From Bacteroidota bacterium (GTDB lineage: Bacteria > Bacteroidota > Bacteroidia > Cytophagales > Spirosomataceae), in contig JAIUOF010000010.1 in assembly GCA_020161355.1 (NCBI GenBank), forward strand, positions 1-64,000: a stretch of DNA of 64,000 nt, written 5' to 3'. The stretch's first letter is position 1. Each line of letters opens with the position of its first letter. The translations under genes were made by a program, and so were the position numbers. Positions 44,196 to 52,995 of the stretch are shown in pieces. The notes beneath the pieces are model-generated. The model was not told the origin of the DNA and ran no database searches. It saw only the letters and a program-made list of their open reading frames with translations.

Positions 44196-44975
44196 TTGGA
44201 TAATAAGAAATTTTATTTGGATTTTTCCATTTTGACTTATTTTTTTAAAATTTTCAAGGGTAAAAATAAGGCCAGGGTTTACCGCTATCTTAGTGAAATC
44301 GTATCGGGCTTATCCACATCTCAAAGGGCAAAAAGTATAGTCTTGCTCTGTCTGGTACTATTGCGTTTTGAGAGTTTTTCTCAAACCCAAATTCAGAAAT
44401 ATTATGGTTTTGGCTTCGGTACAACAGGCGTAGAGGTCGTGGGCCGGATCAATCTCGGGCAAGTCGCTGCCGAAGCAAGCCTTTCCTACATAGGTTGGAA
44501 TCAAAAGATAAAAAGAGCTTCGGACAGCACTTCCGACCTGGTGATATTACCTCACATCAATGCTTTGATGCTAAACGGATCAGTTTTAAAAAAAATATAC
44601 AGGCAATTTTCGCTTAAAGCGGGAGGCGGCATCACCCTGATTAATCAATTCAAAGGAGAGGTTTATACCACGAAAGGCGTAAATCTGGATGGGGTGGTCA
44701 TCAGTCCGGAAGATTTTGGTTATCTCAGAGTCCGGCTTCATTATCCGGTGCTGAGTCCTTTACTGGGGATTCAATGGCAATCCAGATCAGCTATACGACG
44801 GAGGTGGGAAATCGTGGCGGCTTGCAGCTACCGGGGCAGGCCCAGGCTGGATCTGGAATATGAAGGTTTCCTGGAAACCACTAATCTCAGCGAGCAGATC
44901 CCTCAGCTGGAGAAGAATCTTGCTGGCTGGTCGTATTATCCAGTTTTATCGGTAAGAATGTTATGGGAAAAATAG
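44196..44975 (+). CDS. Hypothetical outer-membrane-type protein of the EPS locus
   Basis: 259 residues if the TTG at 44196 is used. A hydrophobic signal-like segment occurs only at about residues 46-62 (IVLLCLVLLRFESFSQ), so either the signal peptide is preceded by an extra 45 residues or the true start is an unrecognised codon nearer to it. After it the protein is beta-rich, as in small outer-membrane barrels. Its end overlaps the next gene by 13 bp. Family unknown. Confidence 0.6.
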   Translation: MDNKKFYLDFSILTYFFKIFKGKNKARVYRYLSEIVSGLSTSQRAKSIVLLCLVLLRFESFSQTQIQKYYGFGFGTTGVEVVGRINLGQVAAEASLSYIGWNQKIKRASDSTSDLVILPHINALMLNGSVLKKIYRQFSLKAGGGITLINQFKGEVYTTKGVNLDGVVISPEDFGYLRVRLHYPVLSPLLGIQWQSRSAIRRRWEIVAACSYRGRPRLDLEYEGFLETTNLSEQIPQLEKNLAGWSYYPVLSVRMLWEK

Positions 44976-46498
44976 CAGGCATTTTAGGAATATTGATCTG
45001 CCTGAGCTGCACACCGCTCATGGAGGATGTAAGCCTGCAGTTTCTGGAGCCTTTGGCTGATGGCACCCTTACCATCACCGTGCGGGACTATGAAAACAAA
45101 ATACCAGAAAACGTAAGTTTGCATTTCGTGGGCAAAGACTCCGCGGTAGTTACCAATACCCTGGGTGTAAAAAAGATCAAACTGAGTGCCGACGGTCGGT
45201 TTTATCTGGCTATTGGGAGGGATATTTTGCCTACTGCTAAGGAGCCTGTTTATTTTTCAGTGCGGGTGGAAGCTCCCGGTTATACGCCCTGGGTGCAGGA
45301 ATTGTATTTTACCTCCCGGAGTAATGCCGCTGTTTTTGCCAGACTGGGAAAACTACGGGAAGCAAGGGCCAATGTGTGGTCAGATCAGGTCAAGATGGAA
45401 GGTAAAAAGCAAATGGCAGGAAATGCAAAATGGGTTGAAACAGAATTTAATGTAAAAAATGGTAAAGGACTCAATGGTTATGTGGGTCAAAGCACACCAG
45501 AAATCAGGATTGATTATATGGGGATTCAGGCAGGCGGATTAATACCGGTAGCTATAATTCCCAATTTATATACGGCTTCGGGTAATCTTTTAGGTTATCC
45601 CGTTGAATTTTCCGGATTTAAAACCGGGATATTTTTAAGAGTAACAGAAAATCAAAGCAAAGAATGGCGTAGCTGGGAAGGGTTGTCTCAATTTAGAGTT
45701 TATCTTTCAACAGATGCACAAAATCCTGTAACGGTAATCCCCGCTATAAGCTCAGGTTTGTTTCACTATGATGACCTCAGTGGCAAGGTTAGCTTTTTTG
45801 GGGATGTACAATGGCAAAAAGACGCCCATGGGATATTTGTCAACTTTGAAGCCAAGCAATCGGGGTATTGGTTTTTGGGTGAATATAAGAAATTATGCGG
45901 TGAAAAAGCTGAATTTACTTTGTTGACGCACTATTCCGACCTGGATGTACAAGGGCTTTTTAAAGTGATAAATACTCAAAATAATCAGGTAATCAGAAGT
46001 TTTTATACTAACCTCAACCTAAATTCCAAATTTACAGTGAGCTATCTTCCTGCTGAGGTAAAGCAATTTTCATTGCAATTTTTTGATTACTTAGATTATG
46101 GAGGAGGGAAGTCTGACAAACCCTTTTTTAAATCACAAAATTTTCTAAATTGTGTAAATCTCACACAATCAATAGATTTGACAAACTGGAAAGCACCCGC
46201 CGCAATAATTTTAAAAGTAGAGGTGGTGTGTCCGGCTGGAAAGACTCTGGATGCTGCTCAAATTCCGGTAAAAATGTGGGCACAATTCAGTGTGTCAGGC
46301 AAGGAAAATTGGAAAGATTTGGCTACCTTTACAAGAGATACAAGGACTATGAAAACATATAAATTAAAGCCAGAGGAAACTTATGATTTCAGGATTTCTA
46401 CAGATGGAAAAGCGACGTGGCCCTTCCGTGAAAACAATTTTAAAATGAAGTCCCTTTTCTGGAATTACAGGGTATTTGCAGATACCGCTTGTAAATAG
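44963..46498 (+). CDS. Hypothetical lipoprotein of the EPS locus
   Basis: 511 residues with lipoprotein signal peptide ending CLSC. The mature part is beta-rich: an Ig-like or carboxypeptidase-regulatory-like start (DGTLTITVRDYENKIPE) and further beta-sandwich-like regions, with few cysteines. Overlaps the preceding gene by 13 bp and ends 14 bp before wcaJ, so it is translationally tied to the EPS genes. It could cap or support the adjacent barrel. No family was recognised. Confidence 0.65.
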   Translation: MGKIAGILGILICLSCTPLMEDVSLQFLEPLADGTLTITVRDYENKIPENVSLHFVGKDSAVVTNTLGVKKIKLSADGRFYLAIGRDILPTAKEPVYFSVRVEAPGYTPWVQELYFTSRSNAAVFARLGKLREARANVWSDQVKMEGKKQMAGNAKWVETEFNVKNGKGLNGYVGQSTPEIRIDYMGIQAGGLIPVAIIPNLYTASGNLLGYPVEFSGFKTGIFLRVTENQSKEWRSWEGLSQFRVYLSTDAQNPVTVIPAISSGLFHYDDLSGKVSFFGDVQWQKDAHGIFVNFEAKQSGYWFLGEYKKLCGEKAEFTLLTHYSDLDVQGLFKVINTQNNQVIRSFYTNLNLNSKFTVSYLPAEVKQFSLQFFDYLDYGGGKSDKPFFKSQNFLNCVNLTQSIDLTNWKAPAAIILKVEVVCPAGKTLDAAQIPVKMWAQFSVSGKENWKDLATFTRDTRTMKTYKLKPEETYDFRISTDGKATWPFRENNFKMKSLFWNYRVFADTACK

Positions 46499-46512
46499 TA
46501 TTTATTATAGAC

Positions 46513-47886
46513 ATGAGAAGAGAGCTTACGAAAATTGGTATTTTTAAATTTACCACAGATTTTATAGTAATCATAACCGTATTTTACCTTTCCCTGATAT
46601 TGAGCAATAAGGGTTTTCAAAGGTCCGACGGTTTACTTTTAATTATGCTATCATTGGGTTGGTATTTTTCAACCAAGGCCAATAATTTCTACGGAGAATT
46701 CAGGACTGAAAAGTTTGTAGGAGAAATGCTGATTTTGGTACAGAATGTTGCTCTTCAGGTAATTATCGCCGGGCAGGTATTCTTTTCACTGAATCAGATG
46801 TCCTATTCCCGTACCTTCGTAATGTACTATGCTATTTTACTTTCAATTACGCTTTTTATAAAAAGTTACATTACCAAGAAGGCTTTATTGATATACCGGG
46901 AAAGGGGTGGAAATACCAGGATGATCGCCTTTGTAGGGCATAACAGTCTCACCGAAAATCTGATAGAGCTGATTGTCAATAATCCCCACTTCGGGATGAA
47001 GATATCGGGTCTGATTGCCATCAAGAGCATTGAGTTGCCGGGCATAAAATATCTTGGCGACATCGACCATTTTATCTTAACCAATGCCTCAAAAATTGAT
47101 GAGATTATCGTTACCTCCAATAAAATCAGCAAGGATAAAATCAAGATTTTGATTAATTACTGTGACCAAAAGGCCATCAGACTGAAGTTTGTTCCCAATT
47201 TTGACAATTTCTATTACAGCAGGTTTCAGTTTCAGTTATTCGGGAATTATCCTCTGATTACCTTACGTGCGGAGCCTTTGCAACAGCCCACCTGGGTTTT
47301 CATCAAGCGGATGTTTGATATTGTATTTGCATTGCTTGTTTTTGTATTGATATATTCCTGGCTGATTCCCATTATGGCGATTATAATTAAGCTGGAGTCA
47401 CCGGGTCCGGTGTTTTTTCTGCAGGACCGTTGGGGGAAAAACGGGGAGAAGTTTAAATGCTTTAAATTCAGGTCAATGCGGACGGAACAGACAGCCGGAG
47501 AATTTCAACAAGCTCAAAAATCTGACAACAGGATTACGAAAGTGGGTGCTTTTATCCGTAAAACAAGCATTGATGAGTTGCCCCAATTTATCAATGTGTT
47601 GCTCGGCGATATGTCGGTTGTGGGCCCAAGGCCCCATGCTCATGAGCATAACCTGCTCACCAAAGACACAGTAGATAAATATATGATGCGGCACTGGGTA
47701 AAACCCGGCGTGACCGGTTGGGCACAGGTAAACGGCTTCAGAGGAGAGACCAAAACGGTGGAGCAGATGCAACTCAGAGTCGATTACGATATCTGGTATA
47801 TCGAGCACTGGAGCCTGTGGCTTGATCTCAAAATTATCTTTATGACAGTTTATAATCTGATCAAAGGCGAAGAAATGGCTTATTGA
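46513..47886 (+). CDS. Undecaprenyl-phosphate sugar phosphotransferase (WcaJ-like)
   Basis: 457 residues. Four or five N-terminal helices and a nucleotide-binding-like region (about 130-250), then the bacterial sugar transferase domain: KRMFDIVFALLVF helix, ESPGPVFFLQDRWGKNG, FKFRSMR, and VVGPRPH with KPGVTGWAQVNGFRG. It moves a sugar phosphate, usually glucose or galactose, from its nucleotide to undecaprenyl phosphate, starting the repeat unit. Last plus-strand gene of the locus; converges on the phosphatase gene 28 bp away. Confidence 0.94.
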   Translation: MRRELTKIGIFKFTTDFIVIITVFYLSLILSNKGFQRSDGLLLIMLSLGWYFSTKANNFYGEFRTEKFVGEMLILVQNVALQVIIAGQVFFSLNQMSYSRTFVMYYAILLSITLFIKSYITKKALLIYRERGGNTRMIAFVGHNSLTENLIELIVNNPHFGMKISGLIAIKSIELPGIKYLGDIDHFILTNASKIDEIIVTSNKISKDKIKILINYCDQKAIRLKFVPNFDNFYYSRFQFQLFGNYPLITLRAEPLQQPTWVFIKRMFDIVFALLVFVLIYSWLIPIMAIIIKLESPGPVFFLQDRWGKNGEKFKCFKFRSMRTEQTAGEFQQAQKSDNRITKVGAFIRKTSIDELPQFINVLLGDMSVVGPRPHAHEHNLLTKDTVDKYMMRHWVKPGVTGWAQVNGFRGETKTVEQMQLRVDYDIWYIEHWSLWLDLKIIFMTVYNLIKGEEMAY

Positions 47887-47913
47887 TAAGCCTTGATAAA
47901 CGTATATTTACAT

Positions 47914-48651
47914 TTAAATGGCTGTATTAAGCCAATTATACTTCCCTACTTTCTGGATGATCTTCTTACCGAGCATTGATTTGAGAAACTCCTCGTGTTT
48001 TTCGTGGTGGAGGTCAGTACCAAGAAAATCCACCAGGTTGTTGTCATAAAGTTTCAGGGACAGCTCTTCTACCTGCTTTCCATAATATCCCCCCAGAGAA
48101 TTGATGTTAAGTTGCATCAATACCCCCATTTCGTTGAGTTTGTGATATACCCTGAACCGCTCGTTTAAATAAAGATATCTTTCGGGGTGTGCAAGTACAG
48201 GCGTATAACCCGCTGCAATGATTTCAAAGAGGTACTCTTCAAAATAGGCCGGTAAGGAAACAAAAGAAGTTTCTACCAAAACCAGCAATCCCTTCTTTCC
48301 AAAAGTCAGCAGTTCTCCTTTTTCCAGTAGTTTGATGAAGTTTTCATCGAGGTAATATTCTGCTGCCAAATGCAGATCGATAGCCATATTATGTTCGGCT
48401 ACTTCATTTTGTAAAAGTTGAAAACGTTCTTCAAGATTTTCTTTGGTATTGGGGTAGAATTCTTTGTAGATATGGGGTGTAAGTATGAGTTTGGAAAAAC
48501 CCATTGATTGAAGTTTTTTGATAAACTGAATACTCTCTGAAATGCTTTTGCTGCCATCATCGACTGCAGGCAATAAATGTGAATGCATATCAGCCCCTAA
48601 AAAGCTATAGTCTTTAATTTTTTTTCCGGAAATAATTTCTTTTAGATTCAT
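47914..48651 (-). CDS. CpsB/YwqE-type tyrosine-protein phosphatase (PHP domain)
   Basis: 245 residues. PHP metal-binding motifs are visible: DMHSHLLPAVDDGS near residue 22, LTPHIYKEFYPN, VETSF, and AHPERYLYL, then GTDLHHEKH. These phosphatases remove phosphate from the tyrosine tail of Wzc-type kinases. It faces the locus from the far end, on the opposite strand, and so is likely regulated separately from the kinase it serves. Confidence 0.9.
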   Translation of the reverse strand: MNLKEIISGKKIKDYSFLGADMHSHLLPAVDDGSKSISESIQFIKKLQSMGFSKLILTPHIYKEFYPNTKENLEERFQLLQNEVAEHNMAIDLHLAAEYYLDENFIKLLEKGELLTFGKKGLLVLVETSFVSLPAYFEEYLFEIIAAGYTPVLAHPERYLYLNERFRVYHKLNEMGVLMQLNINSLGGYYGKQVEELSLKLYDNNLVDFLGTDLHHEKHEEFLKSMLGKKIIQKVGKYNWLNTAI

Positions 48652-48989
48652 GGTACGGGTTTAATTCAAAGTAAAAATGAAGCTTTGAAAAGTATGAGTT
48701 TCAATCAATTGTCTGTTTGTGAAGTAACGAAAAAAATAAGCCGGAAAAAAATAAATTTATTATTCGGTGTCTTTTTAAATTCGGAATCTGAAAATTTTAC
48801 CTTTTATTATTGAAATAGTAATTTTTTGCATTTTTGACCATGAAAAACCCAATAATTTGGCTATTAAATTTCGAAAATATCATCCTTGAAAAAGGCAATA
48901 TTTTAATAAACAAATCCTATTAGAAATGTGAAATAACCAATAAAGAGGAATTGTAAGGATTGATGATAGGGGAAGAGCCAGGGAATTTT
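48652..48989. other. Non-coding gap
   Basis: A+T-rich, with no feature beyond expected promoter and end regions for the phosphatase and ftsY. A 27-codon frame near 48840 is not convincing. Confidence 0.5.
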
Positions 48990-49946
48990 TTACTTCTTAA
49001 ACAAGCTCTCCACAAAGGCCATTTTGTTGAATACCTGCAGGTCTTCCATTTTTTCACCTACACCTATATATTTCACCGGGATTTTGAATTCGTCGGAGAT
49101 GCCTATCACGACCCCGCCTTTTGCGGTACCGTCGAGTTTTGTAATGGCCAGTGAATTTACATCCGTAACCCTGGTAAACTCCCGTGCCTGGATTACAGCA
49201 TTCTGACCGGTGCTGCCATCCAATACGAGCATTACTTCGTGGGGGGCTTCGGGCAGAATCTTTTGCATTACCCTTTTGATTTTACCCAGCTCATTCATGA
49301 GGTTGACTTTGGTGTGCAGGCGGCCTGCGGTATCGATGATGATCACATCGGCATTTTTTTCTACACCCACTTTGATAGCATCGTAGGCTACTGACGATGG
49401 GTCGGTATTCATGCCATGATCAATCACTTCCACACCCACCCTTGAGCCCCAAAGTTTAAGTTGGTCCACAGCGGCTGCCCTGAAAGTATCGGCTGCACCC
49501 AGTACTACTTTTTTTCCATTTTTCTGAAAATTATAAGCCAACTTGCCTATGGTGGTGGTTTTGCCTACGCCATTTACACCTACGACCATCAGCACGTAAG
49601 GCTTGGGGAGGTTTTCGGTTTCAAAGCTGTTTTGTACGTCCTGAGAATTGTTTTCCTGCAAAAGGGCGGCTACTTCTTCCCGAAGGATGGTGTCGAGCTC
49701 CGATGCAGAAGAATATTTGTCGTCCGAGACCCTTTTTTCTATCCTTCTGATGATTTTGATGGTGGTATCTACGCCCACGTCAGAGCTAATCAGGATTTCT
49801 TCCAGTTCATCCAGAACTTCTTCATCTACTTTTGATTTACCGACAATGGCTTTGGATATCTTGTCAAAAATACTGGTCTTGGATTTTTCCAGTCCTTTGT
49901 CAAGAGATTCTTTCTTTTCTTTGCTAAAAAAGTCGAATAAGCCCAT
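48990..49946 (-). CDS. ftsY: Signal recognition particle receptor
   Basis: 318 residues. An N-terminal helical N domain is followed by the G domain: GVNGVGKTTTIGKLA (P-loop), DTFRAAAVDQL, DTAGRLH and TKLDGTAKGG. The acidic A domain of E. coli FtsY is missing, as is usual in Bacteroidota. It brings ribosomes making membrane proteins to the translocon, using GTP. It stands as a single minus-strand gene. In many relatives it follows rpmG and the DUF4295 gene; here about 1.8 kb separates them. Confidence 0.96.
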   Translation of the reverse strand: MGLFDFFSKEKKESLDKGLEKSKTSIFDKISKAIVGKSKVDEEVLDELEEILISSDVGVDTTIKIIRRIEKRVSDDKYSSASELDTILREEVAALLQENNSQDVQNSFETENLPKPYVLMVVGVNGVGKTTTIGKLAYNFQKNGKKVVLGAADTFRAAAVDQLKLWGSRVGVEVIDHGMNTDPSSVAYDAIKVGVEKNADVIIIDTAGRLHTKVNLMNELGKIKRVMQKILPEAPHEVMLVLDGSTGQNAVIQAREFTRVTDVNSLAITKLDGTAKGGVVIGISDEFKIPVKYIGVGEKMEDLQVFNKMAFVESLFKK

Positions 49947-50243
49947 CAGTAAACGTGTTTTTTTGCAAATTTAACTAATAATCTTTCAACCCAAATATCT
50001 CAATAGAAATGATGACGAAAAAATATTTGGTGAAATAGTCATAACAACCGAATGAAAAGGTATCGGGATACCTTTGATTGAGGGTGGCAATGAATATGAT
50101 GCCAAATATTATTGCAGTCCATGGCCTGTTGAGGAATTTGGGTTAAACCCAATATTTTAAGATTTCATTACCTGAGTTAAATCGGAATTTATCTTTTAAT
50201 TTCACGGCTGGTATTTTTGAAATATTTAAGAATGGTTTTTGAA

Positions 50244-50639
50244 ATGAAAAAGTGGAATTGGGTTTTTATAATGATTTTGTTTTTGGGTCTAAGCTCCTGC
50301 GGAAATATTCTGAAGCCCGGCGGCGTAAAATTTGAATTGACCAATCAGGCAGACAATCAGATCGAAGATTTTACCTTGTCAATCAGGAATGCTGCCGATT
50401 CGAGCGGTGCGGCAGTGGTGATTATCAGTAAAGTAGATGTAACCGAGGTTCAGAACTTCAGCCTGGAACAGGAGCAAATCTCCGGTTTTGAGGATGCTTA
50501 TTATGCTTTAAGTTATACCAAAAACAAGGTGGTTTTCAAGAAAAATTTCGGGAAAATCACACAAGGAGAAGACATGAGTTCATCGGGCTTTTACCTGATC
50601 AATGTTTTGCCTGCTTATGTTTATATTGGGGAAGAGTAG
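50244..50639 (+). CDS. Small lipoprotein of unknown function
   Basis: 131 residues from the ATG at 50244, with lipoprotein signal ending LSSC. A TTG nine codons earlier is possible but unlikely. The mature part has beta-rich segments and no motif I recognise. Its stop lies 4 bp from that of the convergent thioesterase gene. Confidence 0.65.
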   Translation: MKKWNWVFIMILFLGLSSCGNILKPGGVKFELTNQADNQIEDFTLSIRNAADSSGAAVVIISKVDVTEVQNFSLEQEQISGFEDAYYALSYTKNKVVFKKNFGKITQGEDMSSSGFYLINVLPAYVYIGEE

Positions 50640-50643
50640 GGCT

Positions 50644-51042
50644 TTAATCAAAGAAGAGTTTTTTCAAAGCTGCCGGCTCAAGCCTTTTTGGTTTTAAAGA
50701 TACCGCATCAAGGGCTACCCATAGCGTTTTTGCCTTTACTACGAGGGTCTTGTTTTTTAATATTTCATAGTATCGTAGACTGGTCACCCCTTCAAAATCG
50801 TCAACCCAGGTATTTAAGGTCAGTAAATCTCCCTCTCCGGCTTGTTTGAGATACTCTATTTCATGTTTTCGCACTACCCAACGGATGGCATCCGAAATTT
50901 CGGCAGGAACGGTATTGTTCCAATGGGCAGTGGCCGCCTCCAAAAGAAATCCGATATACACCAGATTGTTGACATGCTGCATCTCATCGAGGTGTTCTTT
51001 GGTTACAATTATATTTTGAGAAAATACTTTGGGAGAATTCAT
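50644..51042 (-). CDS. 4HBT-family acyl-CoA thioesterase
   Basis: 132 residues, one hot-dog domain. The segment LDEMQHVNNLVYIGFLLEA is the active-site helix of the YbgC/FadM type, with Asp-x-x-x-His-Val-Asn in place. Likely hydrolyses an acyl-CoA in the cytoplasm; the acyl chain is unknown. Confidence 0.87.
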   Translation of the reverse strand: MNSPKVFSQNIIVTKEHLDEMQHVNNLVYIGFLLEAATAHWNNTVPAEISDAIRWVVRKHEIEYLKQAGEGDLLTLNTWVDDFEGVTSLRYYEILKNKTLVVKAKTLWVALDAVSLKPKRLEPAALKKLFFD

Positions 51043-51380
51043 TTAATTGCGAAATTCAAAACGTTAATTCATAAATGTAATGAAATAATAACCGAGGGCT
51101 CCTATAATTTAATTCAGTTGAAAAATTTGTTAGTTACTTCTTCATATTTTCAATAAAAAATGTAACAAATATTTGGAGGTTATTTCATTGAAATATTTCC
51201 AAATAAAACAAAAGATATTAAAAAGTAAGTTTTAGAGTGGTTTATTTTGGAAAAAGTATTTCAATGCTTTAACAAAAGAGGTATAATAAAAAAAGGATAT
51301 CAATTAGGCAACGTCAGAGGAAAATTTCTTCTGTAGAAGATAATTATTCATTAGTATCAATCGGATAAAATAAATAAAAA
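51043..51380. other. Non-coding gap upstream of the thioesterase gene
   Basis: A+T-rich, with no gene or hairpin of note; the thioesterase promoter should lie in its first 100 bp. Confidence 0.5.
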
Positions 51381-51558
51381 ATGTGACCTTATAACAGCCT
51401 GCACTGTCTGAACACAATCAAAATTCTCAATAAGAGAAAATTGAATTTTATAAATATATGATTTTGAGAATTTTGAGTGTGTGAGTTTGCAGGGTGCAGT
51501 TTTTTTTGCTTCGTTTTTTTTCGAAAAAAAATGAAGGCCCAGGCGGCAGCCGACACAA
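51381..51558 (-). repeat. Dispersed stem-loop element, diverged copy G
   Basis: On the minus strand: GTCGGC-type start, hairpin CTTC-T-run/A-run-GAAG, an A-run, then a long stem-loop with outer CTGCAC/GTGCAG and inner 17-bp arms (51412-51428 with 51466-51482, 16 of 17 paired). The plan is that of copies A-F, but the arm sequence is different. Confidence 0.7.
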
Positions 51559-51684
51559 AGTATGTAAAAAGTTTTTTTTAAATTTAACAAAACACCATTT
51601 AAAAGTAGATTATAGGCATATTTTTAGTTTAAAAATATTTAGCTGTATAGCAATAATAATTATGTTATAAATCCATAACAAAAC

Positions 51685-51714
51685 AAAAAGCCTTAACCGC
51701 GTACGGCAAGGCTT
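51685..51714 (-). terminator. Terminator of the rpmG-DUF4295 pair
   Basis: AAGCCTT (51688-51694) and AAGGCTT (51708-51714), with inner CCG/CGG pairing. On the minus strand the stem is followed by TTTTT. 23 bp after the DUF4295 stop. Confidence 0.85.
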
Positions 51715-51736
51715 ACAATATTTTTAACACAAAAGC

Positions 51737-51889
51737 TTATTTCAGAGCTTCAGCGATATTATCAACGGCTACCATTTCTTCTTTAAAGGTATAGGCACCG
51801 GTTTTATCTGATTTTACAGCTTTGATAACTTTTGCAAAACTCTTGAGAGCTGTTTTATCACGAAGGGTCGCAACTACTTTCTTTGCCAT
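51737..51889 (-). CDS. DUF4295 small ribosome-associated protein
   Basis: 50 residues, starting MAKKVVATLRDK and ending with AEALK. The sequence and its place directly after rpmG match the Bacteroidota family DUF4295, described from ribosome structure as an additional large-subunit protein in that phylum (I recall the name bL38, but am not certain). Lies 39 bp after rpmG, with a terminator after it. Confidence 0.85.
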   Translation of the reverse strand: MAKKVVATLRDKTALKSFAKVIKAVKSDKTGAYTFKEEMVAVDNIAEALK

Positions 51890-51928
51890 TTCTAAAAATT
51901 ATTAATGTTTACTAAACCCGATGGTTTA

Positions 51929-52111
51929 TTATTTGATTTCTTTGTGAACGGTCATTTTTTTCAATACCGGATTGTATTTTTTCAACTCCAAACGCGAAGT
52001 GGTATTCTTGCGGTTTTTGGTAGTGATATAGCGTGACATTCCGGGCATTCCTGAAGTTTTGTGTTCGGTACATTCCAATATCACCTGCACTCTGTTTCCT
52101 TTCTTTGCCAT
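51929..52111 (-). CDS. rpmG: 50S ribosomal protein bL33
   Basis: 60 residues, with MAKKGNRVQVILECTEHK at the start and RYITTKNRKNT in the middle, typical of bL33. It lacks the zinc-binding cysteine pairs of some bL33 forms (only one cysteine). It is first of two genes; rpmB, its common upstream partner in this phylum, is not here. Confidence 0.95.
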   Translation of the reverse strand: MAKKGNRVQVILECTEHKTSGMPGMSRYITTKNRKNTTSRLELKKYNPVLKKMTVHKEIK

Positions 52112-52146
52112 TTTATTATTTAATTATCTTTTTCTAAATCGGGCTG

Positions 52147-52154
52147 CAAATATA
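52147..52154 (-). promoter_or_regulatory. -7 box (TATATTTG) of the rpmG operon
   Basis: On the minus strand TATATTTGC matches TAnnTTTG and ends 36 bp before the bL33 start, a normal spacing. The upstream A/T-rich block lacks an exact TTTG at 19-21 bp. Confidence 0.5.
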
Positions 52155-52290
52155 GACATATTTTTTTATTAGAAAAAATTATTTCAAATTATTAGAGCGT
52201 TTGAAACACAATTTTTTACAAAAAAATAAAAGTCTTTCTCTAAATGTATATTTCTGGTTATTTTTACTATCTCAAAAGTATCCCAAAAGT

Positions 52291-52995
52291 ATGAATGCTG
52301 TAGCCTCTTTGTTTAGTCCATATTCACCGCTGGTATCTATTGATTGTGTAATTTTTGGCTTTCAGGGTCATAGTCTGAAAGTTTTGGCTCTGAAATTTAA
52401 CGATACCAATATATTCGCATTGCCTGGAGGTTTTATCAAAGAGACTGAAGACATCGATGCGGCAGCTCACCGGATTTTGAGCGAAAGAACTGGAGTAAAT
52501 GAAGTATATCTCGAGCAGTTTGGGGTCTTTGGAAAGGTAAACCGTGTAAAGGTAGAAACCAGAAGCAAACTGATAGAAGCCCTGGATTTTCCTGAAAGTC
52601 ATAAGGATTTTATTGAAAATCGGTTTGTGTCTATCGGATACTTCTCATTGGTCGATGTCAACCAGGTAGTGCTCAATAAAGACGGCGTGTCAGAATCTTT
52701 GGAATGGTACGATATCGAAAACCTGCCCATACTTATGCACGACCACAAGGAGATTGTGGAGGCGGCCAGAAAGTCTCTCTCCGATGATCTCTACAACCAT
52801 GCCGTAGGCAAAAATCTGATGCCCGAACAGTTTACCATGAACGAACTCCAAAATCTTCATGAGGCCATACTGGGTGCCAAACTTACCCGAACCAATTTCC
52901 AGCGGAAGATGCTCTCTTTGGGTTTTCTGGAAAGAATTGAGAAGAAATTTACCGGCAAAGCCCACAAGGCTCCTTTTTTGTATTCGTTTAGGTAA
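52291..52995 (+). CDS. NrtR-like NUDIX-winged-helix transcription regulator
   Basis: 234 residues from the ATG at 52291; the TTG 90 bp upstream would add an unlikely hydrophobic leader. The N-terminal NUDIX domain has the box from LPGGFIKETED to RILSERTGV, in which the catalytic REUxEE core reads RILSER. So the key glutamates are changed and hydrolysis is unlikely. The C-terminal winged helix (about 160-234) has the RxNFQRKMLSLGFLER segment seen in NrtR-type regulators. Relatives sense ADP-ribose or sugar derivatives. Its target genes are not adjacent. Confidence 0.83.
   Translation: MNAVASLFSPYSPLVSIDCVIFGFQGHSLKVLALKFNDTNIFALPGGFIKETEDIDAAAHRILSERTGVNEVYLEQFGVFGKVNRVKVETRSKLIEALDFPESHKDFIENRFVSIGYFSLVDVNQVVLNKDGVSESLEWYDIENLPILMHDHKEIVEAARKSLSDDLYNHAVGKNLMPEQFTMNELQNLHEAILGAKLTRTNFQRKMLSLGFLERIEKKFTGKAHKAPFLYSFR

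Noticed and set aside
51043..51736. Search for tRNA or other known RNA genes in the gaps (this and others)
   Set aside because: No GTTCGAATCC-type T-arm with matching acceptor stem was seen in any gap; GTTCGAA occurs only in the dispersed elements.
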